Shown piece after piece: positions 12,194-24,415 of a DNA stretch of 64,000 nucleotides. The DNA is from Toxonevra muliebris (Eukaryota; Arthropoda; Insecta; Diptera; Pallopteridae). Location: contig OY829329.1 of the NCBI GenBank assembly GCA_963691655.1, positions 67,472,822 through 67,536,821 on the forward strand. The letters run 5' to 3'. The position numbers and the translations under genes are program-made. The first letter of the stretch is position 1, and the number at the start of each line of letters is the position of its first letter. The notes under the pieces were generated by a model. The model searched no databases. It was not told the origin of the DNA and saw only the letters and a program-made list of their open reading frames with translations.

Positions 12194-13985
12194 CATAATT
12201 TGGTTTACATTTCGAACATAGAGAGAAAGAGAATGAGAGATTAAGTCTACAGATGATGCTAATTATGACTCTGTATGCGTATTTTCTTTACATTGTAAAC
12301 ATAGGAAAGATAGAGTACACTTAACCCTAGAATGCTATAATTGCACAAGTCTACGAGAAGAAGTTTCAAATTCTTTCAAACATGTAAACTATTTGGCTAC
12401 AACTTAGTACTTACTTGGTAATGTTGGGAGCTTATTGTCTTGGCAAAAATAAAAACAGTTTAGTAATTATTTCTTTTTTCAATCAAGTAGATATATAAAA
12501 TTATGAATAATATAGTAATTTTAATTAATCTACTCGGTTCACTAGCTATTTTCTTTAAATACAAACAACATACATATATATCTGTAAGTTGATACCTCGA
12601 AAATCCATCGAAATTAATTACGTAAAGATTTTTTTAATTCATTGCATGTGCATCTATCCAGCAGACCACACTTCCTCTTTTAGTATGGCACACTTTCATC
12701 ATATACAATGGATTCAATTGCACATTACATGTCAATTACCAATTAATGTAACAATAGAATATAACCAAATTGAAACACAATAAAGATATTTACCGGCATG
12801 ATAAGTAGGAATTCCAGAAATTTTGTATGGTCTGTATTCCAATACAGGGACGTTGAAAATTATGGTTGCTCTACATTAATGTAAAGATTCAGAGTATCAA
12901 GTGTGAAAATTCACACACAGATACAAACTTACATATGTACATGCCTACACGATGGTATAATGAACAATAATGCATTTCTGGGAAAGATACCAACTGCTGC
13001 CAAACTCCCATTTTGATATATGATCACAAGCAGCAAACGCTTCCACACACACGCACACACATAAAAAATGCATACAGAATTCAAGGTTTTGCATTTGCTG
13101 CCTCCTTCAATGATGGTTAAAATTTGCAACAATAGCAACCGTCATCATAGATGATGATGATGATGATGATGATAAAGACAATAACGTTAATGTGAACGAT
13201 GACGAAGATGATGACGACGTGAACGACAACGTCAATGATGAGAACAATATGGAAATGATGTAGTCCAGTTTTCAATTTCCAATTACACTATACAATGACG
13301 ACAGTGAAAATTATGATGATGATGAACCTGATGATAACGCTATGAATGGAAATAGCTGCTGTCTCTCGCTATTCACTGGAAAAAATTAAACTGGTTTAGA
13401 ATTCGCTTGCTTGGAAGGCTAACGAGTATAAACACAGAAGATTAGGAAAATGGAGAAATTTAAGCTATTTACTTTATATAGCTGAATAATTTCATTCACC
13501 ATGGAAAATCGAGATGTTGCACAAATAAAATACTCAGAATTAGAGTAGGGAAATTTTAAATTATAGAGTAAACGAGAGTAAGAATTTATGATTAGAGTAG
13601 CGAAAATCTACTGCACTCTTTGCTTTTGAATAACTTGTAATTGAATAACTGTTTGACACTACTAGCAGATCCATGAGGAGTTTTAGGTATAAGAATTAGT
13701 CCTACATGCGTGCCCAAAATTATTTTTTTTTATCGCTAACGCTACACCAAAAAAGTTCAGCTTTTCGATTATTCTGTATCAACTAAGTTTAATTCATAGC
13801 AGAGTACGTAAATCAATCAAAATTCACTCTTACTGTTTTGAGTGCTCTTTTATGTGAGCATATCATTTCAAAACAAGCTTTTTAAATGTTTGACTCGTTC
13901 GTTTGTTGGTATGTTGAGTCTTTTAAAAGAGCGCTCGTTGGATTGATGTTTTCATTTCATTTGACGACGGTATAATTTTAATTTT
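12194..13985. other. Non-coding stretch with GAT repeat
   Basis: AT-rich sequence without a supported gene. A (GAT)n run lies at 13150-13173, followed by a GATGACGAxGATGA-rich low-complexity stretch to about 13340. The open frames at 12589-12783 and 12929-13138 show no similarity or domain that I recognise. Confidence 0.55.
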
Positions 13986-14225
13986 ATGTCAACCAAATTG
14001 TACCACACAGGGATATTAAAATGGGGACGGCCCAGCGTTCTTCCCACTGGGATAGCAGAAACAACAGTGAACAAGAGAACAACAGAAATCATCACACTAA
14101 GCAACAGCGAACAAGAAAACCAAGATCATCAGAAACAACCAATGGCAATGAAGCAACAAAACAACAACACCATACATTTCCAGTACCGATGACGTCAAGT
14201 GGAAATAGCAAAAAAGAACTACAGA

Positions 14226-14255
14226 TATAAAAGACGTGCACAACAGAGTTCAGTC
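14226..14255 (+). promoter_or_regulatory. Possible TATA/initiator core promoter
   Basis: TATAAAAG at 14226-14233 is followed by an insect-type initiator, TCAGTC, with its A at 14252. The spacing is about 26 bp, slightly short but acceptable. No host gene follows; the next recognisable coding sequence is an R1-like LINE remnant at 14496. The most likely reading is a retroelement promoter, perhaps from an LTR, but no paired LTR was found. Confidence 0.35.
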
Positions 14256-14495
14256 TCTTTTTTCTGGTAGTCTCAGTCAGTCTTCAGCGAAATATCAAAG
14301 CGGAAAGTAAGGCAGAGATTAAGCAAGCCCGAGTGGTTGAATACAAATAGGCAAGTAAATGTTCACGTATTCTAACGCAATCGAACAGAGAGTGGACATC
14401 AGGCAGAGCGACATGTGACGTTTCGGAGCGGTGTTCACAGCACTTTACGCTACGTGACTGGTAAGTAGACGACGGAACGAGTTGAACTGTCTTGA

Positions 14496-14720
14496 CGTTT
14501 AAGGATTATCTGAAAGATGCTGATGAAAAAGCAACACGAATAAACAGTCCGTTAGCACGCATTATGCCGAACATAGGAGGCCAGCGCGAGGGCAGGCGCC
14601 GGAAAGCAGTACCTGTATAGGTTGAACATCGGAGAAGAAGACCCGTTTTGCCCGAGATACACAGAGGAAGGGGAGAACGCGCACTTTTTAAATGCCCGCG
14701 TTTTAGCAAGGACGTACTCT
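14496..14720 (+). pseudogene. R1-like LINE reverse transcriptase remnant
   Basis: The translated plus strand gives a segment with KATRINSPLARIMPNIGG, closely matching GKAARINGALTRIMWNIGG of the minus-strand R1-like fragment at 19511-20245. This is the thumb region just after the reverse-transcriptase domain. About 100 bp on, in another frame, a zinc-knuckle-like piece QYLYRLNIGEEDPFCPRY resembles the C-terminus of R1-type ORF2. The junction lacks a large part of the LINE, so this is an internally deleted relic. Confidence 0.65.
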
Positions 14721-16025
14721 ACGTGACGAAATCACCCGCTGCATGCTCTACACGCTTGCCTCGCCCTGTCCGGCATCGTTATCAGAACAGCAGCGCCACA
14801 ACTCAGTGCAGAAAATTGTGAGAACTAAATATTTGTGAATTAAAGAAGTATAAAAAGACAATAGTGTGTCTAAGTTATAAAAGTTAAGGTTCCCCTGTAA
14901 TGTATAAATTTTATAACTAAGAACCAGTGAAGGCCGTTGAGTCTACCGCAGCCTTAGAAAGAGAGGTTACATTAAATTTGTCTAACATTAAATTTGTAAT
15001 CACCTAATAACGAGTTTCAAGCGAAACCGATCATTCGCCATATTTTATCTACCATTTTACATTTTCAAAATTTGATGCCAAATTCGTAATCAGCGACCTC
15101 GAAAACCCTCAGACAAAGTTAATCAGACCAATTTTTAAAAAATCTTTCGCCATTTTGAATTTTGAAAAACTGACATCCGATTCGTAATCAGCATATTTCT
15201 TTCTTTCAGGATCTAAAAAAAAACACGTTTTGGGACGTTGAAAACCGACGAAACTTGTATAGCTCAAGCCAACAGAAGGAGCACGTACAACAACAAAAAC
15301 GGCCCAATCAGAGCATCTAAAGAATTTGACCGAACTTAAAGACCTTCAATATGCACCTGGGATAGCTAACTAAAAGTAAGTTGCACAAAGAAAATAATTT
15401 CCTTAATTTTTAAACGTAAATAGTTATTTAAAAAAACACTTTAAAAACGTTTTTCTCAAAATGATGTTTTTTGAACTGGTAGGACTGATATCTCGAGTTC
15501 TACTGAACTGATTCCAATTAAAAATATGGGATTTATTTTTAGAAAAAAGACCCTAAAAAAAGGGGGTGGGGAAAGTTTCAGTTTAATTTTTTTTAGGAAT
15601 AAAAAGGAATAAAATCCTTTTAAAATTCTATCTTCATCTTTATTAGGAAGCGCAGAATCCATTCCGTCACTAAAAATTAACTTTTTTGGAGATGCCCTTT
15701 ACCACTACCATCTTGTATTAAAAATGGTCAACAAAATATTTTTGTTTTTTCTTCAGTAAGATATTTATAACATATCTATGCAATTTCGTAATAATATATC
15801 AATAGTTTCTTAAAAAAAATTCCCCAAAAAGTCAACTTTTTTCCAATTCTAAATTGAAGTGTCCCCTTAAAAAAAATTGCTGTACGTTGAGAGAGAGTTG
15901 AGAGTGTGGCAGCCATCTGCTGATTAATTTTGTGTATGATGTGTATGATTGTATATCCGTTGCCAACGTTTGCATTGTGTCGTCTCTCTCTACTTCAATT
16001 CTTTCATGTCAGTTGTATACTTCGC
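14721..16025. other. Unassigned repeat-like sequence
   Basis: Probably the rest of a degraded retroelement: a short tandem ATTAAATTTGT near 14970-14998, then AT-rich sequence with repeated TTCGTAATCAGC words near 15085-15200. No frame, terminal repeat or tail could be identified. Confidence 0.4.
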
Positions 16026-16033
16026 TTTCACGT

Positions 16034-16934
16034 CAGCGATGCCAGCTTGCGGGGAATTTCCCGATTTGAGGGGAACTTTACTTGGCGCGGGGAATCGGGG
16101 AATGAGCGGTTTTTTGCGGGGAATTTGAAGTATTTCAGCTTTTAGTAATTAAAGTCTGTAGAATATTTTTTGTCAAATTTTATGTAATATAAAACGTATG
16201 AAATATTTCATATTTTGGGTCTTAAAATCTTCATCTTTTCTTAAGCAGGCCCTGCAATTTATTGGTTTGGCGAAATTTGAATTTATTATTTGAAAGTATT
16301 ATACAATATTTCGAAAGTATTTTGTAAAAATTTCAGAAAACGCAGAGTGCTTTCGTAGATACAGACGATTATAGCGGCGAGTGCCAGTCAGGCTAAAACA
16401 GTCGCGCGGCTCTTCGACTTCCCTTTCGCCCGTTCAGAAAGGCTTAGCTTTGCCTTCGTTTAGCTCTTAATCATTGCTGACTAATCTGTAAACTTACAAA
16501 TTACGGTCAGCCATCATAAAGAAAATGAAGTATATTTTATATGTTAAAAACCGATAGTCAAAACCCGTTTTTCTCAAAACAAAGTTTTTACCATTTTTCA
16601 TTTGAGCCAAAAGAAATCCCATGTCTTCTCCTTTGAGAGCTTTAATATCCAAAGTGGGCTGAAGCTTATATATTAAGAATTCCGGAGACAGAAAGTACGT
16701 TTCTATTAATCTACCAGTCACATAAAAATTTGTAAAGTTTTGTACCGAGAAAGTTCAAGGTACCCTTAAAATAACACTCACTGAGGTCAATTTCGTTTTT
16801 GTAAAACATTTATGTGGAAAGTGCGTGTAGCGCTGTTATAATATAAAATTATACCAATTCGGGGAATTCGATCGAAAATCGGGGAATTTCTCGAGGGTTA
16901 ACGGGGACAGAGAAAAAATGAGTTGGCATCCCTG
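16034..16934. mobile_element. hAT-like MITE, GCCAACT family, copy 2
   Basis: A 901-bp element with left end CAGCGATGCCAGCTTG and right end ATGAGTTGGCATCCCTG (reversed, CAGGGATGCCAACTCAT). The flanks TTTCACGT (16026-16033) and TCTCACGT (16935-16942) form an 8-bp duplication with one mismatch. GGGGAAT motifs cluster inside both ends. It has no coding capacity and is inverted relative to the copy at 10580. Confidence 0.88.
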
Positions 16935-16942
16935 TCTCACGT

Positions 16943-18240
16943 ACACAACGGACGCCTTTACGCGCTCTGAGAGAAAGAACGAAAGAACGAGTTCAATTCA
17001 ATCAGAACATTTAATGAGAGAGCGCTCATTAGTTTTTTTTTATTCAGAAATGAGGAAACAAAGTGAGTCGCTCTTTAAATGAATAACATTGAGTTTTTAT
17101 GAATTCTGGTTCAGGTCTTTGCTTAATTTAGCTTTGCTTTGTGTAGGAACTTGCCAATGAGAATTTTTGTTGAATATTTTTATTCAGTATTTTTTTGCTT
17201 TTATTAATCTACAATAACTTTGAAGAAAATCGTTGTGATCTTTTTACATTCTACATACTCATTCAAAAAGGCAATATTGAAGGAAGAAAATAATTACAAA
17301 AATGTAATCTTAACACGTGCATGAACATAATAACCTTAGTATACAATTAAATTAAGCTAGCTTAATATATTCATGTTTTTTTCTGGGTTTTTAATAAATT
17401 GTTTGAGCAAAACTTAATTTTAAACCTTAACCCTCGAGAGTTTTAAAAATTGGCCTGTCGCGGTGAACAAGTTAAGTCTTTTCAATCACTTTGAGCTATG
17501 TGAATCATGCCCACAATATTTTTCGATCCAGTAACAAACTAATTCATCCCATATCTCTCCTGGATTTGAAGTGATAGAAAACTAATACTTTCCTTTTGCT
17601 TTTTAGTTTCATGTAGTATATATTTTTATGATTTATGATACTTAAATAAATGAATACAAAATCGTTATGTATTTATTTTTTTTAAAGATATTTTAGTATT
17701 ATTTACATTCAAAAAATACTTTAGATAAACAAGACAGAACACTTAATCAATACACATTCACACATAAATATATTGCAATAATGTCAAAATTGCGCTTGCA
17801 TGACAGCCAATGTCAAAATTTTCTTCAATATATTTTGCATATCTATACACAGCTACACTTCTAAATTTATGTACTTACTTTTATATATAAGTAAAGAAAT
17901 GAATATAATAAAAATAAAACGCAGTAGAATAAAATAAAGTAGTCGTCGTCGTCGTCGTCGTCATCACATAAAAGGAGTAAATCGATAAATGTCAAATAAG
18001 AAAAATACTGAAAGCGAAAATTTAAATATTTATGAAATACAGAATAACACAATAGACACACAAGCCACACACACACAAAAATAAATTGATATCTCAGCAA
18101 ATATATATACAGCGGCGAATCTCCTACAACAACAACTACAAAAAAGAAACGCATTTTGCAGTGGAGAGAATCAAGCGGTAGCTGTAGTAGCGGAAGTTCA
18201 CTCTAAAAAATGAAAGCTCAAAAATGCGTAAAAATAACAT
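16943..18240. other. AT-rich stretch with (GTC)n microsatellite
   Basis: There is no supported gene. A GTCGTCGTC run lies at 17941-17963. The 95-residue minus frame at 17867-18154 is valine/phenylalanine/aspartate low complexity created by that run and AT-rich flanks. Several GAGAGA and CACACA stretches are also present. Confidence 0.6.
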
Positions 18241-18399
18241 TAAAAATATTGTAAGTTTTTTTTTAGGGATTTTTCAAGTGCGAAATACCAATTTAAGGTG
18301 TAAAGTTACATATTTCAAATGTTTTACAATAAAAGAGATAAAATCATATCTCTCCTCCTTTTCCCTTTTTTTTTTATTTGTCCTTAGTTAAGTTTTGCC

Positions 18400-18725
18400 C
18401 ATATATGATTTTTTCCCCAAACCGTACTTAGTTCCTCGGTAAATTTTGTTCATAGAAAAATATGCCTAACCGAAATTTGTTCAGAGAAGAACTCTCCATA
18501 CATGATGTGTTTTCATGTATGGATTTCATCCATGAATAAATTTTTTCCTTAGAACTTGTCCCCTGGCAAATTTTATCTATTGGAGAATTTCATTCATAGA
18601 TAGATGAATTTTGTCTAAAGGTGAGTTTGGTTCATAAACGAATTTCATCCCTAGACGAACTTTAGTCCCTAGACCCTCGGCAGATTTTGTCCGTAGATGA
18701 ACCTTTGTTCATAGGTGAAGATGAT
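18400..18725. repeat. Degenerate ~20-25-bp minisatellite
   Basis: The words AATTTTGTTCATAGA, AATTTCATCCATGAA, AATTTTGTCTAAAGG and GATTTTGTCCGTAGATGAA recur about every 20-25 bp. The consensus is roughly GAATTTTGTCCATAGATGAA. It ends just before the LINE fragment. Confidence 0.65.
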
Positions 18726-18789
18726 AAATCCACGCCCAGCTGCCGATGAAAGGGAGATTAAAAAACTGCAACAACAACTCTCACCGGTT

Positions 18790-19497
18790 AGAAAAGCAGT
18801 AGGCAAAAAATGAGGCTTGGAATCTCGACTCATTCACGGGTTTTATACAGTGGGCAAAGACATAAAACAAATTCTATTTTATGGTGGAATAGTCTGGTGG
18901 ACAGCTCTTCAAAAAGAAGTCCACAAAAAGGTATTGGGCAAGATTCAATGAACGGCATCATTCTTGATAACAAGTCCCTTAAGAATAACCACTTGCTTAG
19001 CCATGAATACCATTCTCTACTTAACTCCAATTGACCTCCTTGGGAAACAAGTCGCAAACAACTGGGCTATCAGGTAAAATTCTGTCAATCCTTAATCTGA
19101 ATCATTTGTAGAACATTCCAAATTCTGACTACTGCAGAAGTTGTAAAGATGAAGAAAAGGAGGAAGCAATTTCAAATTACCTATACTTCTTTCGCGCCTT
19201 GGCTGAGACCTGTCTGACTTAGGTTCAACTAGGGATATACTTAAATACACATATAACAAAGTCTAATTGGTTCGATTAATCTGGTTCTGTTCTAAAGAGG
19301 GTGGATGTAACACCCACGTGGTAAAAAAACGGCCGAATTTGGCCTAAGTATATCCTAATAGACAGCCACTTAAACTAGCATAACCTAATCCAATCTAATT
19401 TAACCTAACCTAACCTAACCTAATCTAACCTAACCTAACCTAACCTAACCTAACCTAACCTAACCTTACCTTACCTAACCTAACCTAACCTAACCTT
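18790..19497 (+). pseudogene. I/LOA-type LINE 3' fragment with CCTAA tail
   Basis: The plus-strand translation near 18870-19080 contains ILFYGGIVWWTALQK and later ILYLTPIDLLGKQVA, typical of the segment after the reverse-transcriptase domain in I/LOA/jockey-type LINEs. A stop (CAATGA) and further breaks follow. The 3' non-coding end has GGCCTAAGTATATC, GACAGCCACT and then a CCTAA array from about 19400 to 19496. The clade is tentative. The end matters because the SINE at 10127-10424 carries nearly the same 3' sequence. Confidence 0.7.
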
Positions 19498-19510
19498 TTT
19501 TTTTTTTTTT

Positions 19511-20245
19511 GTACGTTGGCAGGTGGAAATCTTCATAGATTTTCTTGCTATGACGCAAATGGCGTCGTCCGACACCGTACGATAGGCGCTGGCAAACCTC
19601 AGTGCACTGAGCCTATAAATCGAGCGAATGCCCTTCAAATGTGTCTTCTTTGCGTTCGCCCAGATGGGTGCTGCATACAGTATAACGGAGCTGGTCACCA
19701 TTGAAAGCAGCTGACGCCTGCCCTCCCGTGGGCCTCCGATATTCCACATAATGCGCGTTAGCGCGCCGTTTATTCTAGCCGCTTTACCACTGACGGCTGC
19801 TAAGTGCTCCTTAAATGTCATCCTTGTGTCGATGAGTACCCCTAAGTACTTAAGGTGTGGCTGTGAGGTGATGCAATGATCTCCAACTGTGATTACCAGC
19901 TCTTCGCGCTGTTTTCTTGTGCTCAATAGCACTAACTCCGTTTTTTGGGCTGCCAACTCCAGTCTTGAGCTATTTAACCATCTTCTCACCCTTGCAATTG
20001 CATCGTTGCATCTAGCCTGTAGTAAGTCCAGATGTTTGGCGACTACTACCATAGCTATGTCGTCGGCATATCCGACGAGTGTGGCATCTTCGGGAAGATC
20101 AACTTTGAAAATTCCGTCGTACATTGCGTCCTACAATGTGGGACCGAGAACGGAGCCCTGTGGTACACCTCCTGTGACCTCGTACTGCTTCACGCCGTCG
20201 TCCGTGTCATAAAGAAGCACTCTATGTTTGAAGTAATCTGTGATA
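19511..20245 (-). pseudogene. R1-like LINE reverse transcriptase fragment
   Basis: Reading the minus strand from 20245, the fragment starts inside the palm domain at GGVPQGSVLGP and runs through YADDIAMVVVA (catalytic YADD) and the thumb to about residue 240. One in-frame TAG interrupts it just before the first Met at 20124. Both the endonuclease side and the C-terminal region are missing. Its 3' side ends in a poly-A run (plus-strand T run 19496-19510), and CCTAA arrays lie on both sides (19400-19496 and 20246-20304). The 'R1-like' label rests on the DDAICVIA and SALRFASAYRTVS-type segments. Confidence 0.8.
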
Positions 20246-20304
20246 AACCTAACCTAACCTAATCTAATCTAACCTAACCTAACCTAACCTAACCTAATCT
20301 AACT
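20246..20304. repeat. CCTAA/TTAGG-type array
   Basis: An imperfect (AACCT)n array. The motif equals the arthropod telomere pentamer, but Diptera are known to have lost TTAGG telomeres, and arrays here coincide with LINE ends. A retroelement tail is therefore more likely than a telomere relic. Confidence 0.85.
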
Positions 20305-20940
20305 TAAAAACGCCATCATCACAAAAATGGTGGCGGCCCCAAACGACCAAATCACTTAGAATAAGAATGATACAATCACCTAGATTACCTAGAGCTTAGT
20401 CGCCTTTCACGATCTCTTAGGCCATCGTATGGAGTCAGAAGAGCATGACACCTCCCCGACGACTTACAAATTTGCTACCAAAGCTTTAGAAGGGACCACC
20501 AGCGGCTCTTCGGCTTTTAGTAGCAATAGCAGGATTGCGAAAGCAATTGAAGTCATTCATCTGGTCTGAAGGAGCATGAGCTGAGAGACTCAAACGGGCT
20601 TAGAATTTCGTTACTGAACGCGAACCTATCAAAAAGAGAGCTCCAGTCTTCAAAAGGTAACTATCACAAGAGCAAGAGCCAGCGAGCCAAGATTAACGAC
20701 GACATCTGATTAATCTAATTTATTCGTTTAATAATGTAAATAAAATGTGAGTTAATAATGTATCCCAGGGAAGTTCTGTCAAGGGATCCGGTTGACATAA
20801 GGTTCAAATCAAATCAAAGGTTAGTGGAGCTTTAAGAGCTAGCGGTAGGTAACTATTTCTCCATTATTTTATTTTTCCTTCAACTCCTCTTGGGTGCTTA
20901 GGGCTTCTACAAGGCATTTCTAACTAATTTTTTTTTGTGC
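20305..20940. other. Unassigned, probably retroelement-derived sequence
   Basis: More GC-rich than its surroundings and ending in an AATAAA near 20739, but no protein domain was recognised in any frame. It separates the CCTAA array from the RNase H-bearing LINE fragment. Confidence 0.35.
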
Positions 20941-20959
20941 AGCGGTTTTTGCCAAGATG

Positions 20960-21550
20960 TACACACTGTTACATCTTGTTAGTTGGCCATGGAGTGTGCC
21001 CAAAAACTCAATGAGTGCTCTCGTGTAAACGAGCTTACACTGATGTGGGTAAGGAAAAATTCAGGCATAGAGCAAAATGAAACTGCTGATCTTTTGGCTA
21101 AAAAAGGTTCAACAGATGAATTTTGTGGACCAGAACCATGGATCGTCATTGGTGACAGATTGGTGGAAGGCCTGTTAAACCATCGTGAAAACGGGAGGAG
21201 GCCATTGACTGCAGACAGGCAAAGATGGCCGTGAAGTGGTCGTGCAGTGAGTCAGCCAAAGTCGTCGGACTAAACCGGGTCACGGTCCCTTCAGGTATCA
21301 CCTCAAGAAGATGAAACTTGTTGAGGATGGCACCTGTAGGTTGAGCCTGGAGGAGCTGGACACATCGGCGTACTTCTTGTGCCAATACCCAGCGATGGCG
21401 AGCAGAAGGTTGATAGTCTTAGGTAATCGATACGTTGATAAATTTGAGATTGGTCACCTGGCGTGTAAGGATATGCTTGCGTTGACGCAGATGCCAATAC
21501 TCGGAGCATTCACGTTTACGAGTGCTTATAGTAGAAGAATCAGGCGGTAG
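20960..21550 (+). pseudogene. LINE RNase H / C-terminal fragment
   Basis: The frame at 20983-21234 shows the end of an RNase H domain: LTLMWVRKNSGIEQNETADLLAKKGS corresponds to the usual WVPGHSGIEGNE-ADELA motif, with the catalytic His replaced by Asn. After a frame change, 21311-21550 encodes the cysteine-containing C-terminus (ELDTSAYFLCQYPA). It resembles the LINE at 28490-29331 and is probably the same broad group (I/LOA/jockey). Confidence 0.75.
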
Positions 21551-21569
21551 GGGACGAAAAGGGATCCGT

Positions 21570-22320
21570 CTGGGTCTGATTCGGCTAATCTCCGAACTAA
21601 TAATAATTTTTGGTCGCCCACGGTGTCTGTTTCCTTGTGGGTTCCAGTCAGGCGCCATTTTCGTGATGATGTTGGCTAGCTTTCTCAAGTAATATCCTAT
21701 CCATCTCTATTTTCGTCTCTTTACTTGAGTTGTTATTGGTTCTTCGCTGGCTAGATTTCAATGATCATCATTTATTACTTGCCAGAATATTCTATTTATG
21801 ATCTGCAAATATTCGTTAACGAACGCTTGTAATTTCTGGGTGATGTTATGCTATATTAATCAAGTTTGATTTCCATATATCAGCGTTGAATATACCGAGG
21901 GATTTCTATTCTTCTGAAAACTTATAAGCTTTTCCATACTGGCTGTAATCGTCCACACGCAGCTCTGGCTTTGATGAATCTGTTGTTGACATCTTCCTCT
22001 ATTATGGTCATCTTGCTGACTGGGCAGCAGAATTTTTCCACCTTTCCAACAAGCTGACTTTCCATTGTTATTTGTTCAGTGCTGACGTCGTTGATTCTCA
22101 TGGCCCTTGGTCTTCTTGATGTTGATCTCGAGTCCAACATGACGAGCTTCTCTGATCAAGTGATTGGATTTCGCTTGCACGGCACTGAGATTGTGCGAGA
22201 ACAGGCATATATCGTCTGCAAAGCTCAAGTCCTCGAGCTGATGGGTGGGGCTCCTCGATATACCTATCCTTTCGTAGCATGCGCTAGCCATATCTTTATC
22301 CAGAATAATTGCGAAGTGAA
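21570..22320 (-). pseudogene. LINE reverse transcriptase C-terminal fragment (same family as 37793-39482)
   Basis: On the minus strand, LEDLSFADDICLFSH carries the catalytic FADD, followed by VGLEINIKKTK, then in another frame FIKARAACGRLQPVWKS, and finally DWNPQGNRHRGRPK near 21610-21660. This order matches the LINE at 37793-39482. Several frameshifts are present. I could not place the family confidently (RTE- or CR1-like). Confidence 0.75.
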
Positions 22321-24415
22321 GATGTGAAAGGGTTGCATTCTTATTTGATTCCAGCAGTTTTTCTAAACATAATAATTTCCATATAATGTGTAAAAAATAC
22401 TGAACTAAGAATTTTACACATTTAATGTGTTAAGAATACAAAAATTCACGCTGCATTATGAAATAAGGGTGACCTATTTAAAATACAGTAAATTTTTTCG
22501 AGTGTTCCTAAATATGAGGGAGGCTACTTACAATCGCACATTTATAATATTCTTCATGAATATAAAGCCAGCGACATTTTCTTATACTGCGGAAGACATA
22601 TTTGAAAATTTCCACCAAAAAGAATTTGCAAAAAAAAAATAAAATAAAAAAAAAACACAAAATGACTGACGGAAGAAGTTTGCAATATATGTTGAAATAT
22701 TTCGCATATGACACAATTTCGTGCAATAATATAGAAATGGCTCGTAACAAAATTGAGTTGAGTAAAATTGGGGGAGAGAGGGGAGGAAAAGGAAAAAGGA
22801 AGCAAGCTGCTGCTGCAACATTGTATCGTAATAATAGTGAAAATCTCAATTTAAAATTTAATTTATGTAAAATGTATTACTTTACTTTACTTTACTTTAC
22901 TTACTCTACCATAAGTTCCCCTCGTACGCGTTACTTGCGCTTTATAAAACTAGGTACAGGTAGCCTCACGTGCGTCTTGCATTCCTCTCTCTTTTTCCTC
23001 ATACACTTTTTGCTCGTCGTCCGTAACAAAAAAAAAAAAATTGTTGCATACTTACTTACACTGACTGTGAATGCTGCTTGCTTTCTGTATGGCATCCCAA
23101 ATGCATTTTTATTTAAAAAAAATGAAAAAAAAAAACAACTATGTATAGTAAAAAAAAAAGGAAAAAAAATAGAAGAAACAAAATCATTAAAGTTCAAATT
23201 TTCCGCTACAAAAATTTTTCCAGATTTCTTAAGCAAACTTTGTTGAAATAAAAAAAAAAAAAAAAATGGAACGTAATTGTTAAACATATACAAAATTGCG
23301 TTTAATGCTGCTGTTGATGTTTTTCTTGTTTTTGTTATTGTTGTTCTTAAATATTATACGCTCATTTCAACGTAAATGTACACCATCGTCAAAGTACCAA
23401 AGCTCAGGCGCACTTAACCCTAACACAGCAATGACTGCCTGCCTGCCTGCCTGCCTGCTTGCTTGCCTTCATGCCTGCTCTACTTCACCTATTCATACAC
23501 TAACAACGAACGAACGGTTATTAACCATAATAATAATAAAACTATGCTATAAAACTTCAAGCTTCAAATATTAAACACACTTACATATACTCACCCATAC
23601 ATATGTACCTACAGGTATGTAAGTATGTAAACTCATAGGCATCATGTTTACCCTTATATAGTTACATAATTCCTCAATGGTTTGCGTTAAGGGTTTAATA
23701 TGCCTTTATGTATATTTTTTTAAACAATTTAAAAAGGTAAAAAGTTTAATTTTCTCTTTTTTTCACTCTTTTTACGTGCGCGACTGCGGCGGCGACAACG
23801 GTTTCCTGTAAAATTATATATAGGTTTAAGATATCGTTAGAGTTGGTTGTTGATTGTTGGGATGGCTGGCTGGCTGGCTGCTCTGTTCTTGCTGCAAGCT
23901 GTAGTTTGAAAGTATTAAAAAGAAACCTCTGAATCAAGCTTCAAGTTTCCTCAATGGAGAAATTGTTTCTTTCATTAAAATGAATTATAGAAGTAACCAT
24001 TGTGGCGGTGTGTGTTGAGTGCGCTACATCAGCAATAGCAACAACAACAACACCAACAAAACTAGCAGTAGCTTCTTCTATTAGTTGAAGATTATAAGAC
24101 TCCTGTGTCCTTATGACAATCAAATTATAAACGTACAGGTGCAAGTACAAACACAATATACAAGATACACTAGAAAATTTTTTATATATTTAACGAATAT
24201 ATATTTAAAAATAAGGCATCAAAATTGACATTTTTAAAAGGATTTAACTCGCAGAACTGTAGATTGAGAAACAGAGAATATTTAGAATTGAATATCTCAA
24301 AAATTATTTAAAAATTTGGAATTATTTGCTATTTATTATAAATATAGGATTTGTAATAGAATTTGTTACACCGCCTCCAAACGGATTTTAACATAGCTAG
24401 GCAGGTTCTTGAGAT
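22321..24415. other. AT-rich low-complexity stretch
   Basis: Poly-A/T runs dominate 22630-23270, making long overlapping antisense frames (for example the 214-residue frame at 22602-23246, lysine-rich) that are not genes. Microsatellites: TTTAC repeats at 22881-22905, a CCTG/CTTG tract at 23435-23468, and a GGCTGGCTG tract at 23861-23880. No feature with function is supported. Confidence 0.6.

Noticed and set aside
19400..19496. Telomere remnant (CCTAA array)
   Set aside because: Flies lack TTAGG telomeres and the array directly continues the 3' end of a LINE; the SINE at 10127 has the same tail.
22602..23246. 214-residue plus-strand open frame
   Set aside because: It is created by A-rich low complexity (long Lys runs) and overlaps equally long antisense frames.
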